Shown here: positions 12,927-23,888 of the stretch, in pieces
Layout of the letters: each line of letters begins with the position of its first letter
How positions within the stretch are numbered: the first letter of the stretch is position 1
From: Macrotrachela quadricornifera
Lineage: Eukaryota; Rotifera; Eurotatoria; Philodinida; Philodinidae
Direction: 5' to 3'
DNA length: 64,000 nucleotides
NCBI GenBank assembly: GCA_022393335.1
Contig: JAJEKB010021522.1
Span: forward strand, 50,615 to 114,614
Made by a program: the position numbers and the translations under genes
Notes under the pieces: model-generated
Databases searched by the model: none
The model's input: only the letters and a program-made list of their open reading frames with translations
What the model was told of the DNA's origin: nothing

Positions 12927-14808
12927 ATGAAATCTAAACAATGTAAGTTAATAAAAAAAAGTTATTTTTTTATTTAATTATATATTCATATTTAGTATAT
13001 CCAAAATCAGTTCGTCCAATATCAACAAATAGTATAACAAATTCTACAAATAAACATCGTATACGTTGTTCATTATGTGATACATTATTAAAAGCTTCAA
13101 CATCTCATCGATATTTATTACTGGGTAAATCTATTCATGATAATTTAGATAATAATATAACATATGAAGAATGTTGTAAACAATATTTAAATGGATCATA
13201 TGAATCTGATAAATTACATATGATTTGTCCAAAATGTTGTCAAAATTTACAACAAGTTCATCAATTACATAAAAATGCTGATGAATTAACAGAAAAAATT
13301 CGTCATACATGGTATAAAACAAAACGTTTAAATCGAACACGTCATTCACGTTTAATATGTTCACGAATTAATGAAAATATATCATCATCATCATCTCCTC
13401 TTCCAATAATTGTTACTGATGATAATATTACAATAAATATTAAAGAAGAACTTGAAATTGAACAGATGCCAACAATTATACCAGTATCAATTGTAAAATC
13501 ACCAATATCTATATCTGAATCCGTTCTTGCAAATAGTCCTTATGATCTGTCAAATAATCAACGTATACCTAATAATAATATAAATACATTAAAAGTGTCT
13601 CATCAACCAACTGATGATAATCAAATGATAAATGACATACCTAAACCTAAACAACGTGTATGTTTTATTTATTATTTATCTTTTTTATTTATTATTTTTT
13701 TATTTTAGATCCCAAAACAAACACGTATTAATTCACCCACAACAAAAAAATCTCATTCTAGAGAATCTTATCCATCATTTTTACCTACACAAACATCTCG
13801 TTCAATATCTTCTAATGAACATGAATATTATCAAGGTTTTGTGTATAATCAAACAATTAAAAATCAACCTACAGTAATATATCATTTGATATTAATTAAA
13901 ATAAGAATAAACAATAATATTTTTATTTTTAATTTAAGTTACCTTATGCTCAACTTATGATTCGATCACCATCATCATCGTCATCATCTTCATCTCATCA
14001 ACAACAACAACAACAACAACAAACAGAAGTACAACGAAGTATTAGTTCAAATAATGAACAACTATTATCAGCTGTAAGCTATGAACCATCTATAGGTATA
14101 ATATTATTTATTTTATTTTTGAAATTTTTATTTATTTTTTTATTATATTATTATTGTTATATAATAGATGGTGATCGATCTCTTTCACCACATATGAATG
14201 ATGACGAAACTTTATCAGTAAAAGAATCAAAAAATACACGTTTAAGTCGACGACAATATGATTTTCTAGTTAAATTACCTGATCAACAATCATTAAATGC
14301 TTTTATAGAAACTTCATCATCAGAATCTGGTTCTCGTTGGACATGGCGTCGTACATCAGCTAATTCACGTGGTTATAAAGTATATTATGTATGTAATTTT
14401 TCTATGCGTCGTCATTATCATCCATGTCCTGCAGCAATGTATGCATTATTTCATCCTGAAGGAAGTATATCAATTTATTCATGTGGACAACATCAACATA
14501 TTCCAAAAGATCGATTACCAGTTAGTATTACTGATGCAACAAAAGATGAAATATTTAAATGTTTACAAGCTGGTATGGCAACAACAGATATTCGTGAACA
14601 TTTATTACGTCATCAATTACCATTTGGTGATACAAGAAAATTAAATAATTTTATTAAATATCATAAAGAATTATTACGTTTTGGTACAGTAACAAATGTT
14701 CGAATAGGTGGAACTGCTTATCGTCAACCACAATGTTGGGCTATTCGACGACAACCACAAACATCACCAACATCACCAACAGCAGTAACAACAACAACAG
14801 ATCAATAG
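12927..14808 (+). CDS. Putative DNA-binding protein: ZAD-like and WRKY/GCM/FLYWCH-like zinc modules
   Basis: Five exons are read: 12927-12942, about 13005-13657, 13710-13870, about 13939-14095 and 14168-14808. The N-terminal module has Cys30-x2-Cys33 and Cys83-x2-Cys86 (IRCSLC and MICPKC), then a helix-rich LQQVHQLHKNADELTEKI; this spacing and pattern resemble the zinc-finger-associated domain (ZAD), a dimerisation module. A Ser/Gln-rich linker with a Q9 run follows. The C-terminal module contains WTWRRTS, YYVCNFSMRRHYHPC and CGQHQHI, that is C...C...H-x-H in a beta-rich setting, as in WRKY-GCM1/FLYWCH/FAR1-type zinc folds. The likely role is nuclear DNA binding (inference). The 72-nt intron at 14096-14167 is free of stops and in frame, so a simple ORF search would include it. 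A T-rich-AG sequence lies about 37 bases upstream of the ATG. Confidence 0.7.
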
Positions 14809-16457
14809 CAATCGATATAAATAAAATGAAAATACTATTATGAAACAGTTTAGTTACTATTTTATTAAATAAGACAAGCTTATTTTTTTTTTATCTTATA
14901 AATGTCATGTAATATTTTGTTGACAAATTTTTTTCATTTTTAGTAAACGAGACAATAAAATGATTAATTTATTATAATATTATTTTTTTTTTAATTTAAT
15001 TTGTTTTACGAAAAATAAAAAAAGGTCAATATGACGAAATAAAATTTTTTTTTAAAAAAAATGAACTAATGAATATAATCTTTATTTTTACACAAGAAAA
15101 CAATAAAAACTGAAGAGTGAACTTTTTCATAGATTAAAATGATTTCTTTACATATAAAAACATTAACTTTTCTATTGTGTAAGTTTGATAATATAATTAA
15201 ATATTAATCATTTGGAACGAACAGCAAATACGAGAAATTTTTATAAATTTACATCACGAACATTTAGAATGATGATTTCTGAAGTATCATGAGTTATTAT
15301 TGATAAATAAAAGTACGATGGTATTTATGTTAAGCTCAATTTAATTATTCAATAGATTAACCATATCTTTTATTAAATTCTTATCAAACTATACAGAGTC
15401 AATAAAAATTAGATATTTATTTAAAAAGAATTTTAAAATCCATCATTCTTCCTAACTGTCAAGTTTCAGGTCTATCGCAGAGATGTCCATCGCGGCCTTA
15501 GAAAGAAAAAGCTACCCGCGCCGCAATGGCTTAAAAAAAACATTTCCAATTTGATTACTATGACTGTATTAGAGTAGAGATACTGCTAGTGACATATCAA
15601 ATTTATTCAATCTCAGGTTGTTTTATTTGTAAACATTGAAATTCTATTAAATTTATGCAATTTTTTCAATATACTCGGAAAAGAACACTATTATTAATTG
15701 TTATAATATCCTTACAATTACTTATCGCTGTGATTTATTATAAATTTTAATCGTGTTGACATTTTATCCATCATTCGTTGATATAATGAAATACTAAACT
15801 TGTTCCATTCCTTTTTTTTATTGTTATTTTTCATTTATTCAATATTACTGTATTATAATGCGTATAAGTTATTCTTTTAATGTATTTTAAATATTTCTAT
15901 AGACTCAATATTGAATAGCTTTGCAGTAGAATTTATTGGTTTAAAAATATATTTAACGACACTCATAATTATTTCGATGTATATAAACTTCATCAACTAC
16001 AATAGTTCAAATGAATTTTGCATATTCATTGTCAGTAAAATACATTTTTATAGGATGATCATTAATGATTCGTAATGCAAGCTACAGGCTTGGAACTTTG
16101 CAGTTATGTAGTAGTAAAGTATGTCTAATAATCAACAAAAGTTTCAAAGACTTTATTATGTGTTATTCATTCAATCTTGATAATAGATTAGAAATTAAAT
16201 GAGAAAGTCTTTTTTAATTAGAATTATCAAGTAGTTTCATTAAAATTCAAGTCAAAAATTCAGATTTTGTTGAATAAAAAAATTTACATATGAATAATTC
16301 AATATAAAAAAAACTTAGATTTCTTTATTAATATAAAAAAAAATAGAATATTGGATTAATTTTTGACATATTTTGTTATTCATATAATCAAAATACTAAA
16401 TTTAATTTCATTTCTAATGCTAATATATTTAATAAAATAATAATTATAAAAATCGAA
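14809..16457. other. Convergent intergenic stretch
   Basis: 3' flanks of the zinc-module gene and ANKUB1. It is AT-rich with long poly-T and poly-A runs. A small GC-rich patch near 15480-15530 (GCGGCCTTAG, CCCGCGCCGCAATGG) stands out but has no coding capacity. Confidence 0.4.
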
Positions 16458-19400
16458 TTATGTTGATGGGTTAAATGTTCGTCGACTATGATTAATCGCA
16501 AATTGTATAGCTATATCAACTTGACGCATCCATGATTTTCGTTTAAATTTAGTTGCTTCAGTTAAACTTTGTACAGCTAATGATGGTAATGTTAAATGAC
16601 TTGCTTTTTCCCAATCATACATTATTTCTTGATGAAGTTTATCATTACCACGTAATATAAAACGATAATCAATTTTTTGTCGTTCTCTAGGTAAAGGAAT
16701 TTTTGCTGATGAAGAATCTGCTCGTTGTAAATCAGGTAATTGAATTTTAACTGTTTTTTTTTCTTCTTTTGATTTCATTTGTTTATTTTTATTTTTTGCA
16801 TTAACTGCTGTACTAGCTCGATGAGTTTGCCAAGCATTGTTTTGACCACGACGTACTTTAGCCCATTCAACACCACTTAAATGACGTAATGTTCGACCAT
16901 GTTTATCTGGTTGATACATCATTTCTCGTATTAAACGAAATTGTGTAGCAAATAAACGAATACGAATAGGAACATAAACATTTGCTGATGAACTTGATGA
17001 AATCGAAGATGATATACGACTAACTCCAGTAGTAAGTACTCCACGAGCATTCTATAAAATAATTAATAAAATCTATATTATATTAGTTCAAATATTCTTG
17101 TGTATTTTATTGGTTTATTAACTAAATATAGGATGATATCACTCAGATTTTATTACTAGGATAATTTGTTTAGTTGTAAGAAGATAAATTAAGTTGTTTA
17201 TCTCATGTTTAGATGATATAGAATGTTGGAAAAGGTACAGAAGATTTGAAGATTTATATTAAACTTATAATATTACTTAATAATCTCTAGATTAACCCTT
17301 TAAGTGCATGAAATAATGCTGAATAACATAATTCTCCATATCATGTAATGATAGTCTTAATGATAGTAAAGGACTTGATTACTAAATTGTTATTATGATG
17401 ATATAATATCTACTTAATTCTATAAAACTTAATCAAATACATAAAGTATTTATTAAGACTTACATGTCGACTTGGTGTTGGTGATAATTCATCTGTAATG
17501 AGTCCTGCTTCAATAAGATCAATTGAATTTCGAAGAAGAAATGTTTCCAAACGATACATATTTGCGATCTAATAAAATTTCAAAATAAAAAATTATTATT
17601 ATTATTATTAAACATACTTTAGTCCATAATTTTTTTCCTCTACTAACTTCACCTGAATCCGAAATAACATTCAATGGTATTATACCTTTTACATGTTGAG
17701 TTGGTGATGGATTTGATGAAAGTATTTTTGTTTGTAATGAAGTAGCTACATTAAAACTAAAGAAAAAAAAAGAAATATCATAAAAAAAATTTATTTCAAT
17801 TCTGTATATATATAGATACTTTTTCATATAATATTCTGTTGTTTTTAATTTATGTCTTTCTCTTTCATCAAGTGTTACACATGCTGTACGCAGTTTTTCT
17901 TTTGCATATTCAGCTGTTGAATAAAAATCTTGAAAATCATTATTATAACCATCAACTAATACTTTATAACCTAATAATGATTCACCATTATTTATTAATG
18001 GTTTACGTTTTAATGAACTATATTGTACACCTTGTTTAGCATAAACACGTTCACGTGCTCTTTCAGCCCATTGTTTAAATACATGAATATGACGATAAGC
18101 TATAGTAACTTTATTTGATAAACGAATACCACCAAATTGTTTTGTTAAAATAAATAAAGCTATTTCATGTTGTTTTAAACTAGCTTCTTGACGTAAAGCT
18201 AATCGCCATGGTTTAATACCATATCCATCAAGTTTTTGAAGTATAGCAACATCTCGACTACCAAATAAAAGAACAATACCAACTTGTTGAGATGCTATAG
18301 CTTCATGTATTGGACAACGAAAATATTCGGGATGTGTACAATCCGATGAACACCATTGACGAGATGGATGATGACCTACTGGACGATCAGCTCGAGCTCC
18401 TAATTGAAGTAGTGCTCGAGCCTAAAAAAAATATTTTAAATATAAATGATTATTAAAAAGAAAAAAGAAAACTTACTAAATCAACATTTCCATAATGAGA
18501 AGCAATATATAAAGCAACTTGAAGCATATATTGTCGAACATGTTCATCTGGACTAAGTAATTTTGTTACAGCTTTTGTATAGCCTTATATAAAAGAAATA
18601 TAAAAATAAAAAAAATATTTTATTTTTTATACCTTTTATTGCATAAGTAAAAAAATCCGACCATCCAATCCATGTTTGCATAGTTAATGTTGCACGATAA
18701 TCTAGTAAAATAAAAACTTTCAATTTATTTAATGTCTATTATTAGAAAAAACAAACAAACCTATATCATATTGTGATAATCTTACATGATCAAATAATTC
18801 ATAATTTGTATCAGAAACAAGACGAAAAGCTGTTAACGGTAAGCCTGTTTTATGACTGGCAATAATGCGTAAATCAAGAATAGTAGTCTCAATTGGATGT
18901 AATGTTGAATCAAATACATCAAATGTTTCATTGCGAATAGGTAAAAAAAGACGATAATCAGGTATACGATCTATACATTAAAATGAAAAAGAAATATATG
19001 TCTATTTATTGTTAATAGCTAGTCATTGTATGGATATTTTAAGGATAAAGAATGGGTCAGAAGTCCTCACTAGATTTGTGAAAGTACACTCTCACAAATC
19101 TAGTGAGGACTTCTGGCCCACCCTTTCTTGATTATGAAGTATATATGGGCAATTCCACGAAAAATGGGACAAACCCCGCTATTATTCGACTTTAATTTTT
19201 CACAAAAATGAATTTTCTAAATAAGTTCTGTTACTATAGATATATGTAAAAATGTCTGCTCTTTCAGATGCCACCTAATTAAATTGAATTAATTAATCAA
19301 TTAATTAATTAAGAAGTAATTAGTGGATATCTCTCTAACAATATAAGAAAAAAATCTAAAACTTTTGGAATAGACTCTTGGGGACGGACTACATCTATGG

Positions 19401-22400
19401 TAAAATTTTCACCAAGATCGGACTCCAAAAATTTCCTTCTTAAAAACTGACCCTCCAGAGGTCCCATCAAACTCCGAAACAAAAATTTTTGCCCTATGAT
19501 AATGTGAAGAGTCTGAAAAAGAATTTGTATCGTTTGAAATTATTTTTGACCTTTTTATTAAGTTTTAAGAACATTTTTCCGTTTGCACATTCGCACTCCG
19601 TCACGTCCCTAACGAAATTGTCACGTCCCTAACAAAAAGTAAATCAAAGTTTTCACAAAATCTAGACGTGCTCAGAAGAAATTTGGAATATTCATTTTGT
19701 AGTCTTAGAAGTTGTCTATAGAACGCACTATTTAGTTTTCAAAAATACTGAATCAATTCAGAGCTTTTTCAAACCAAACTGCGTGAAGTGAAAGTTCATG
19801 TCCTTTTTTGAGTCACGTCCCTAACGCTATTTTTTAGTTATAACTCCTCTGAACAAGAATCTGTAAGGCTAATTTTTTCAGGGTATCTAAAGTAACTCAA
19901 CATGCACTTAACATATAAAAATTAGCTCTAGGAAAGTTCAGTATTCCAAAATATACACTTTCCAATTTTGCGCAGTCACGTCCCTAACGAATGGAATTGC
20001 CCATATCAAAAACCAAATCAGAAATTTGAATTTTGTTTCAAATTCTTTTGAATATCCTACAATGATAGAGTTTTAGAAAAATTCTTATACCATTAGAAAT
20101 TTTAACATAAAAATAATAATGTAAATGATTCGAATTTAATAAAGAAAAAGCTGTCTGTACAATTCATATAGAAGTTAAACGTATACTACAATAAAATCTT
20201 AATGTCATAATATCTTTAGAAATAGTTATGTGAAATAGGAACAATCTGAACGAAAATGGCTGCGCCATACCATCTGCGAATCAGAATCATGTTATAGGCC
20301 GAAAATGACTGAATAATAATTTTTTTTGAATGCATTTGTGAACAAAGATATTCGTTCATCTGCTTTTAGATCTATACAATATAGCTATGATTCAATTTCA
20401 CTCAATTGGTTTAGATCCTTAATATTTCTCTTAACATAACTGCAAGTCTATATATGCTTTTAATATATGAATGTGTCGTATCGAAGTTATAACTTCGATA
20501 TGACGTATACACTCCTCGAAAAAAAATGAAAACTATCGCTGTTGTTGTTTACATTTATGAGAAGTTTCCTTGATGCAACTATTTTTCAGATTGAAGAAGA
20601 ATTATTATTGATCAACTAGCAAAGCTCGTTTTCCAAATCTAAACATAAGATAATTAATGTTATATTTGTATTAGATAAATAAACTTGTGTGAAAAAAAAA
20701 GTATGAATAAGTCTAAAAGAACTCCAACATTAGATTCATTTGTTATTGTTATTTTAAAAAACTAAAGTTACATGGGGCACTACAAAAGCTTTTCACCCAC
20801 TTCGTCTAAAAGGCTCAGTTTGATTTCAAGTATTCCAGTATCATACTCAGACATATCTAGGGTTATGTGCAAAATTTCAGACTTATAAGTCTTGTACTTC
20901 TTTGTGACCTGTCGTTTCTTTTTTTCTGAGGTGCACGCAACATACTAACGGATGATCAGTATTGAATGAGAGAGCTTCGCATTTCATATTTCGACTCTAA
21001 ATATATTCCATTTAAAAAACAAAAAATATGCCAGGAGATACAGTATGAGGAGCTCTACAATTTACATAAGACTGCGTATTTTACAGTTGCATTTTTTGTT
21101 GTTGAGGTTGACAAAATCCTGAACGACATGACACTAACGTAAAAGAAATAATGGACAAGAATAAAGGATAAGACTTATAACTCTGAAATTTTGCACATAA
21201 TCCAAAATATCTCTCAGCATGATAACGTAATATTGGAAATCAAACTGAGCCTTTTAGAAGAAGTGGGTGAAAAAAACTTTTGTAGTGCCCCCTGTAAAAA
21301 TCATCCTTTATTAGATGGTTGATTTGAAAACTTGACTACCACAAAAAGACTTATGAAGTTAACTTTTATCTATTAGGACCTCTCCCCCCACTTTTTTCCT
21401 TTCGACACATCTCCGCAACTGATTATCGTAATTAACAATAATATTCTCTACGAAGAATAGGAAGAAGAAAACATTTCTCTTTTTATTCACAAAAAACTTG
21501 AATGAAAATGATGATAAACGATAGCCAGTTTTTTTACAGAAATAAAGGGAAAATCATCATTTTCGGTAACTAATCATGACATAATCTCACGATTAATTGA
21601 ACTAACAAATTATGATAGAATCATCGATTTTTGCGTGATTTCGATGACATTAGAAGAATCAAATGATCTTTTGATTACCACATATCGTTCGTATATATAC
21701 TGTTTCTTTCCTTATTTCTCTCCTTTCGCTCACTTGCATTCTCTATTGATAATTCACCCGATATAAATTTTTTTTTCTCATATATTATTAGTCATATTCA
21801 TCTATCATTTCTATCTACGTTTGTGTAAGTCTCGTTCTTCATCTTCTATCTTATATTGCGTGTGTGATCCTTGTTTTGAGCTCATGTGTTTATACAGAGT
21901 GTCCGGAAAGTCATTTACCAAAAAAAGAAACTCAAATATCTCTCTTACGACTCGAGTAGACAAATTAATTTTTTTTAATCAATAATAGAAGAATATTCAA
22001 AGTTTATGTCCATAAAGACATGCTTTGAGAGACCTTTTGTTAAATATATTGTTTTTTTTTGTTTGGAACCAATAGTAATACTTAACAAAGTGCATAGAGA
22101 AGAAACAAAAAAATATTTTTGAAGTGAGTTTTCTAGTGAAAGTGTTTAATAAAACAAGGTAAGACAAAAAAAAAAAGAAAATATGAATGAATAACTTAGA
22201 AAACGAATTCTATCTAATCTTTTAGAGCATTCTCTATTCATAATTACTTTTAACTTAAACAATACTTAATGATAAAAGGATATGAAAATTTCATGATCAA
22301 ATAGATTTTCATTTCTTTGATAATACGATAATAAATGAAATTATCATCAATTATGAGAAAAACAAATTTATTCAACAATATTACATGTTCATTCAACCAA

Positions 22401-22763
22401 TATAATAAAATTCCTTTTGTCTTTTGAATGAAATCTAAGAATTCCATTATTATATAAGAATAATCATTTTGTATGTATACAAAAAAATAAAAAAACAATT
22501 CAATACACACCTTCTTTAACTATACATTTTACTGTTGCTCCAAAACGTATATTTATATCTTCAAGAAACCATTGTAATTGTAATTCTGTATTATCATATA
22601 ATAATGTTAAACGTCTATTGCCTGTTTCACCAGTACTACTTTCAAAATGAAATCTTTGACAAATCCATTCTAATAAATCTTTAACTGTTAATTTTTCTGA
22701 AAATTTATCATTTTCAAAAATTGCACGTTCACCAGTTGGTTCGAATAATACAAGAAAATACAT
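16458..22763 (-). CDS. ANKUB1: ANKUB1 homologue (ankyrin repeat and ubiquitin domain containing 1)
   Basis: Minus-strand gene with exons at about 22763-22512, 18971-18762, short exons near 18702-18634 and 18583-18480, 18421-17830, exons in 17757-17462, and 17052-16458. The first exon encodes a ubiquitin-like domain starting MYFLVLFEP and ending ATVKCIVKEG, like vertebrate ANKUB1. The second gives a further ubiquitin-like segment (FDVFDSTLHPIETTILDLR). The large exon near 18.2 kb encodes ankyrin-type sequence containing LLQLGARADRPVGHHPSRQW and FRCPIHEA, which line up with the vertebrate ALKQGARP...GVHPYRAWC...CPIHAAAEAG segment. The C-terminus has SLAVQSLTEATKFKRKSWMR, matching the conserved vertebrate tail. 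The biochemical role of ANKUB1 is poorly known; a scaffold function is usual for such domains. The first intron is 3.5 kb and filled with inverted-repeat elements, while the others are 50-410 bp. Exact borders of the small exons are uncertain. Confidence 0.85.
19046..19128. repeat. Perfect 23-bp-arm hairpin
   Basis: Arms at 19059-19081 and 19092-19114 are exact reverse complements around a 10-base loop; the left arm begins AGAAGTCCTCACTAG. Pairing continues imperfectly outward to about 19046 and 19127. It lies inside the first ANKUB1 intron, just left of a transposon-like element. This is probably a miniature fold-back element. Confidence 0.7.
19146..20003. mobile_element. Non-autonomous DNA transposon, 858 bp, TA-flanked
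   Basis: The ends are the exact 12-bp inverted repeat TGGGCAATTCCA / TGGAATTGCCCA, each flanked by TA, as expected of a Tc1/mariner-type TA target duplication (inference from family knowledge). The motif TCACGTCCCTAAC occurs four times inside, at 19601, 19621, 19813 and 19976, the last just inside the right end. There is no transposase frame. It sits in the first ANKUB1 intron. Confidence 0.7.
20479..20500. repeat. 22-bp perfect palindrome
   Basis: The core ATCGAAGTTATAACTTCGAT is self-complementary, and one further base pair on each side extends it to 22 bp. It lies between two inverted-repeat elements in the ANKUB1 intron. It could be a chance palindrome or a remnant element. Confidence 0.4.
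20768..21297. mobile_element. MITE-like element, about 530 bp, long terminal inverted repeats
   Basis: The left end TTACATGGGGCACTACAAAA and the reverse complement of the right end, TTACAGGGGGCACTACAAAA, match. Similarity continues inward through CACCCACTTC, AAAAGGCTCAGTTTGATTTC and TTATGTGCAAAATTTCAGA, giving arms of about 130 bp. The centre has no coding capacity. It is inserted in the first ANKUB1 intron. Confidence 0.7.
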
Positions 22764-23888
22764 TTGGCTTCTTTAGTATATGTGTGTATGTATTGTTAAC
22801 AAAATAAGTTACAAATGATATTCAGACTTTTTTTTTTCTTCGTTTTTTTTTATTACCATCACCTTGGTAAGCATAGACGGATAAAAAAACACAAACTCAT
22901 ATGTTTCTCCATCAAACATAGAAAACGAAGTGAATTCATTGAATTTTAATGATGATCAAAATAATAAAGAACTATACACGCAAACGAGAAAATTGCATAA
23001 ATTTGTTTTTTTTCATAATTCAAAAAGTTTATTTATAGATATAACAATGGATATGATATAAAAATAGTAAATTTAATGAAAATCAATATATTATTATTAG
23101 TATTAATGAAATATGTTTTTATCTGAATTCAATTTTGTTTCTATATGTCAACAGGATGTAACGTTTCAATAGACAAAAAAAAAGGATAAAGATAAAGGTC
23201 GCTATTATTTGATCATGCTTACATTATGTCTTATTCATATATATATATATATATATATGTCGCATGACAATATTCTAATCTCATATTGAACGAGATTGAA
23301 AACAAAATGTTTTGTCATATTAATTGTCTTTAATACTTATGTTGTTTTGAACGAAGAAGAAAAAAAAATATATAAGAAAATTTTGACATTTTTTTTTATT
23401 TGTTTTCTCTTCAGTTTTTCTTTTTCTTGATGCACTGATTATTATTCGTGTCTTTACTTAGTTGTTCTCATCTTTCTATCGGTTCTTTAGTTCATTTGCG
23501 CTTTATATAGATATAAGATCTTGATCATCATGAACATCACCCTTGTCTTTTTTTTACTAATAAAAATGACGACGAAAAAGAATCTCATTCAAGAGAAAAA
23601 AAATGTCGTTTGCGCGCGAGCACACATATCTCTCTTTCTATATACTTTCTCTTTCCGTTTATTAGTTGATCGGAATGCATACCATAAGAAAATGAGAATA
23701 AGAAACGAATAACAATTGAGTTGCTTCTATTAATGAGAAAATGTGTTTATATATGTGAGTTTATTATTATAATAACTTTTTTTTCATTTTCATTTTATCT
23801 ATTTAACATAAGCACAATTTATGTGCATAATGATCTCATGTTACAGATGTACTCTGCTTTTATATTGTTGAATACATAATGCCATCGC
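22764..23888. promoter_or_regulatory. Divergent intergenic region between ANKUB1 and the GABA-B-like receptor
   Basis: These 1.1 kb should hold both promoters. It contains an (AT)n microsatellite at about 23237-23258 and many poly-T tracts. An acceptor-like CATGTTACAG lies about 40 bases before the receptor ATG. No specific regulatory site can be assigned. Confidence 0.4.
23237..23258. repeat. (AT)n microsatellite
   Basis: An uninterrupted AT dinucleotide run of about 11 units in the ANKUB1/GABA-B receptor intergenic region. Confidence 0.8.

Noticed and set aside
21893..21935. CAGAGTGTCCGGAAAGTCAT, resembling a terminal repeat of mariner-type elements
   Set aside because: No matching inverted end or transposase sequence was found nearby, so it is at most a solitary remnant.
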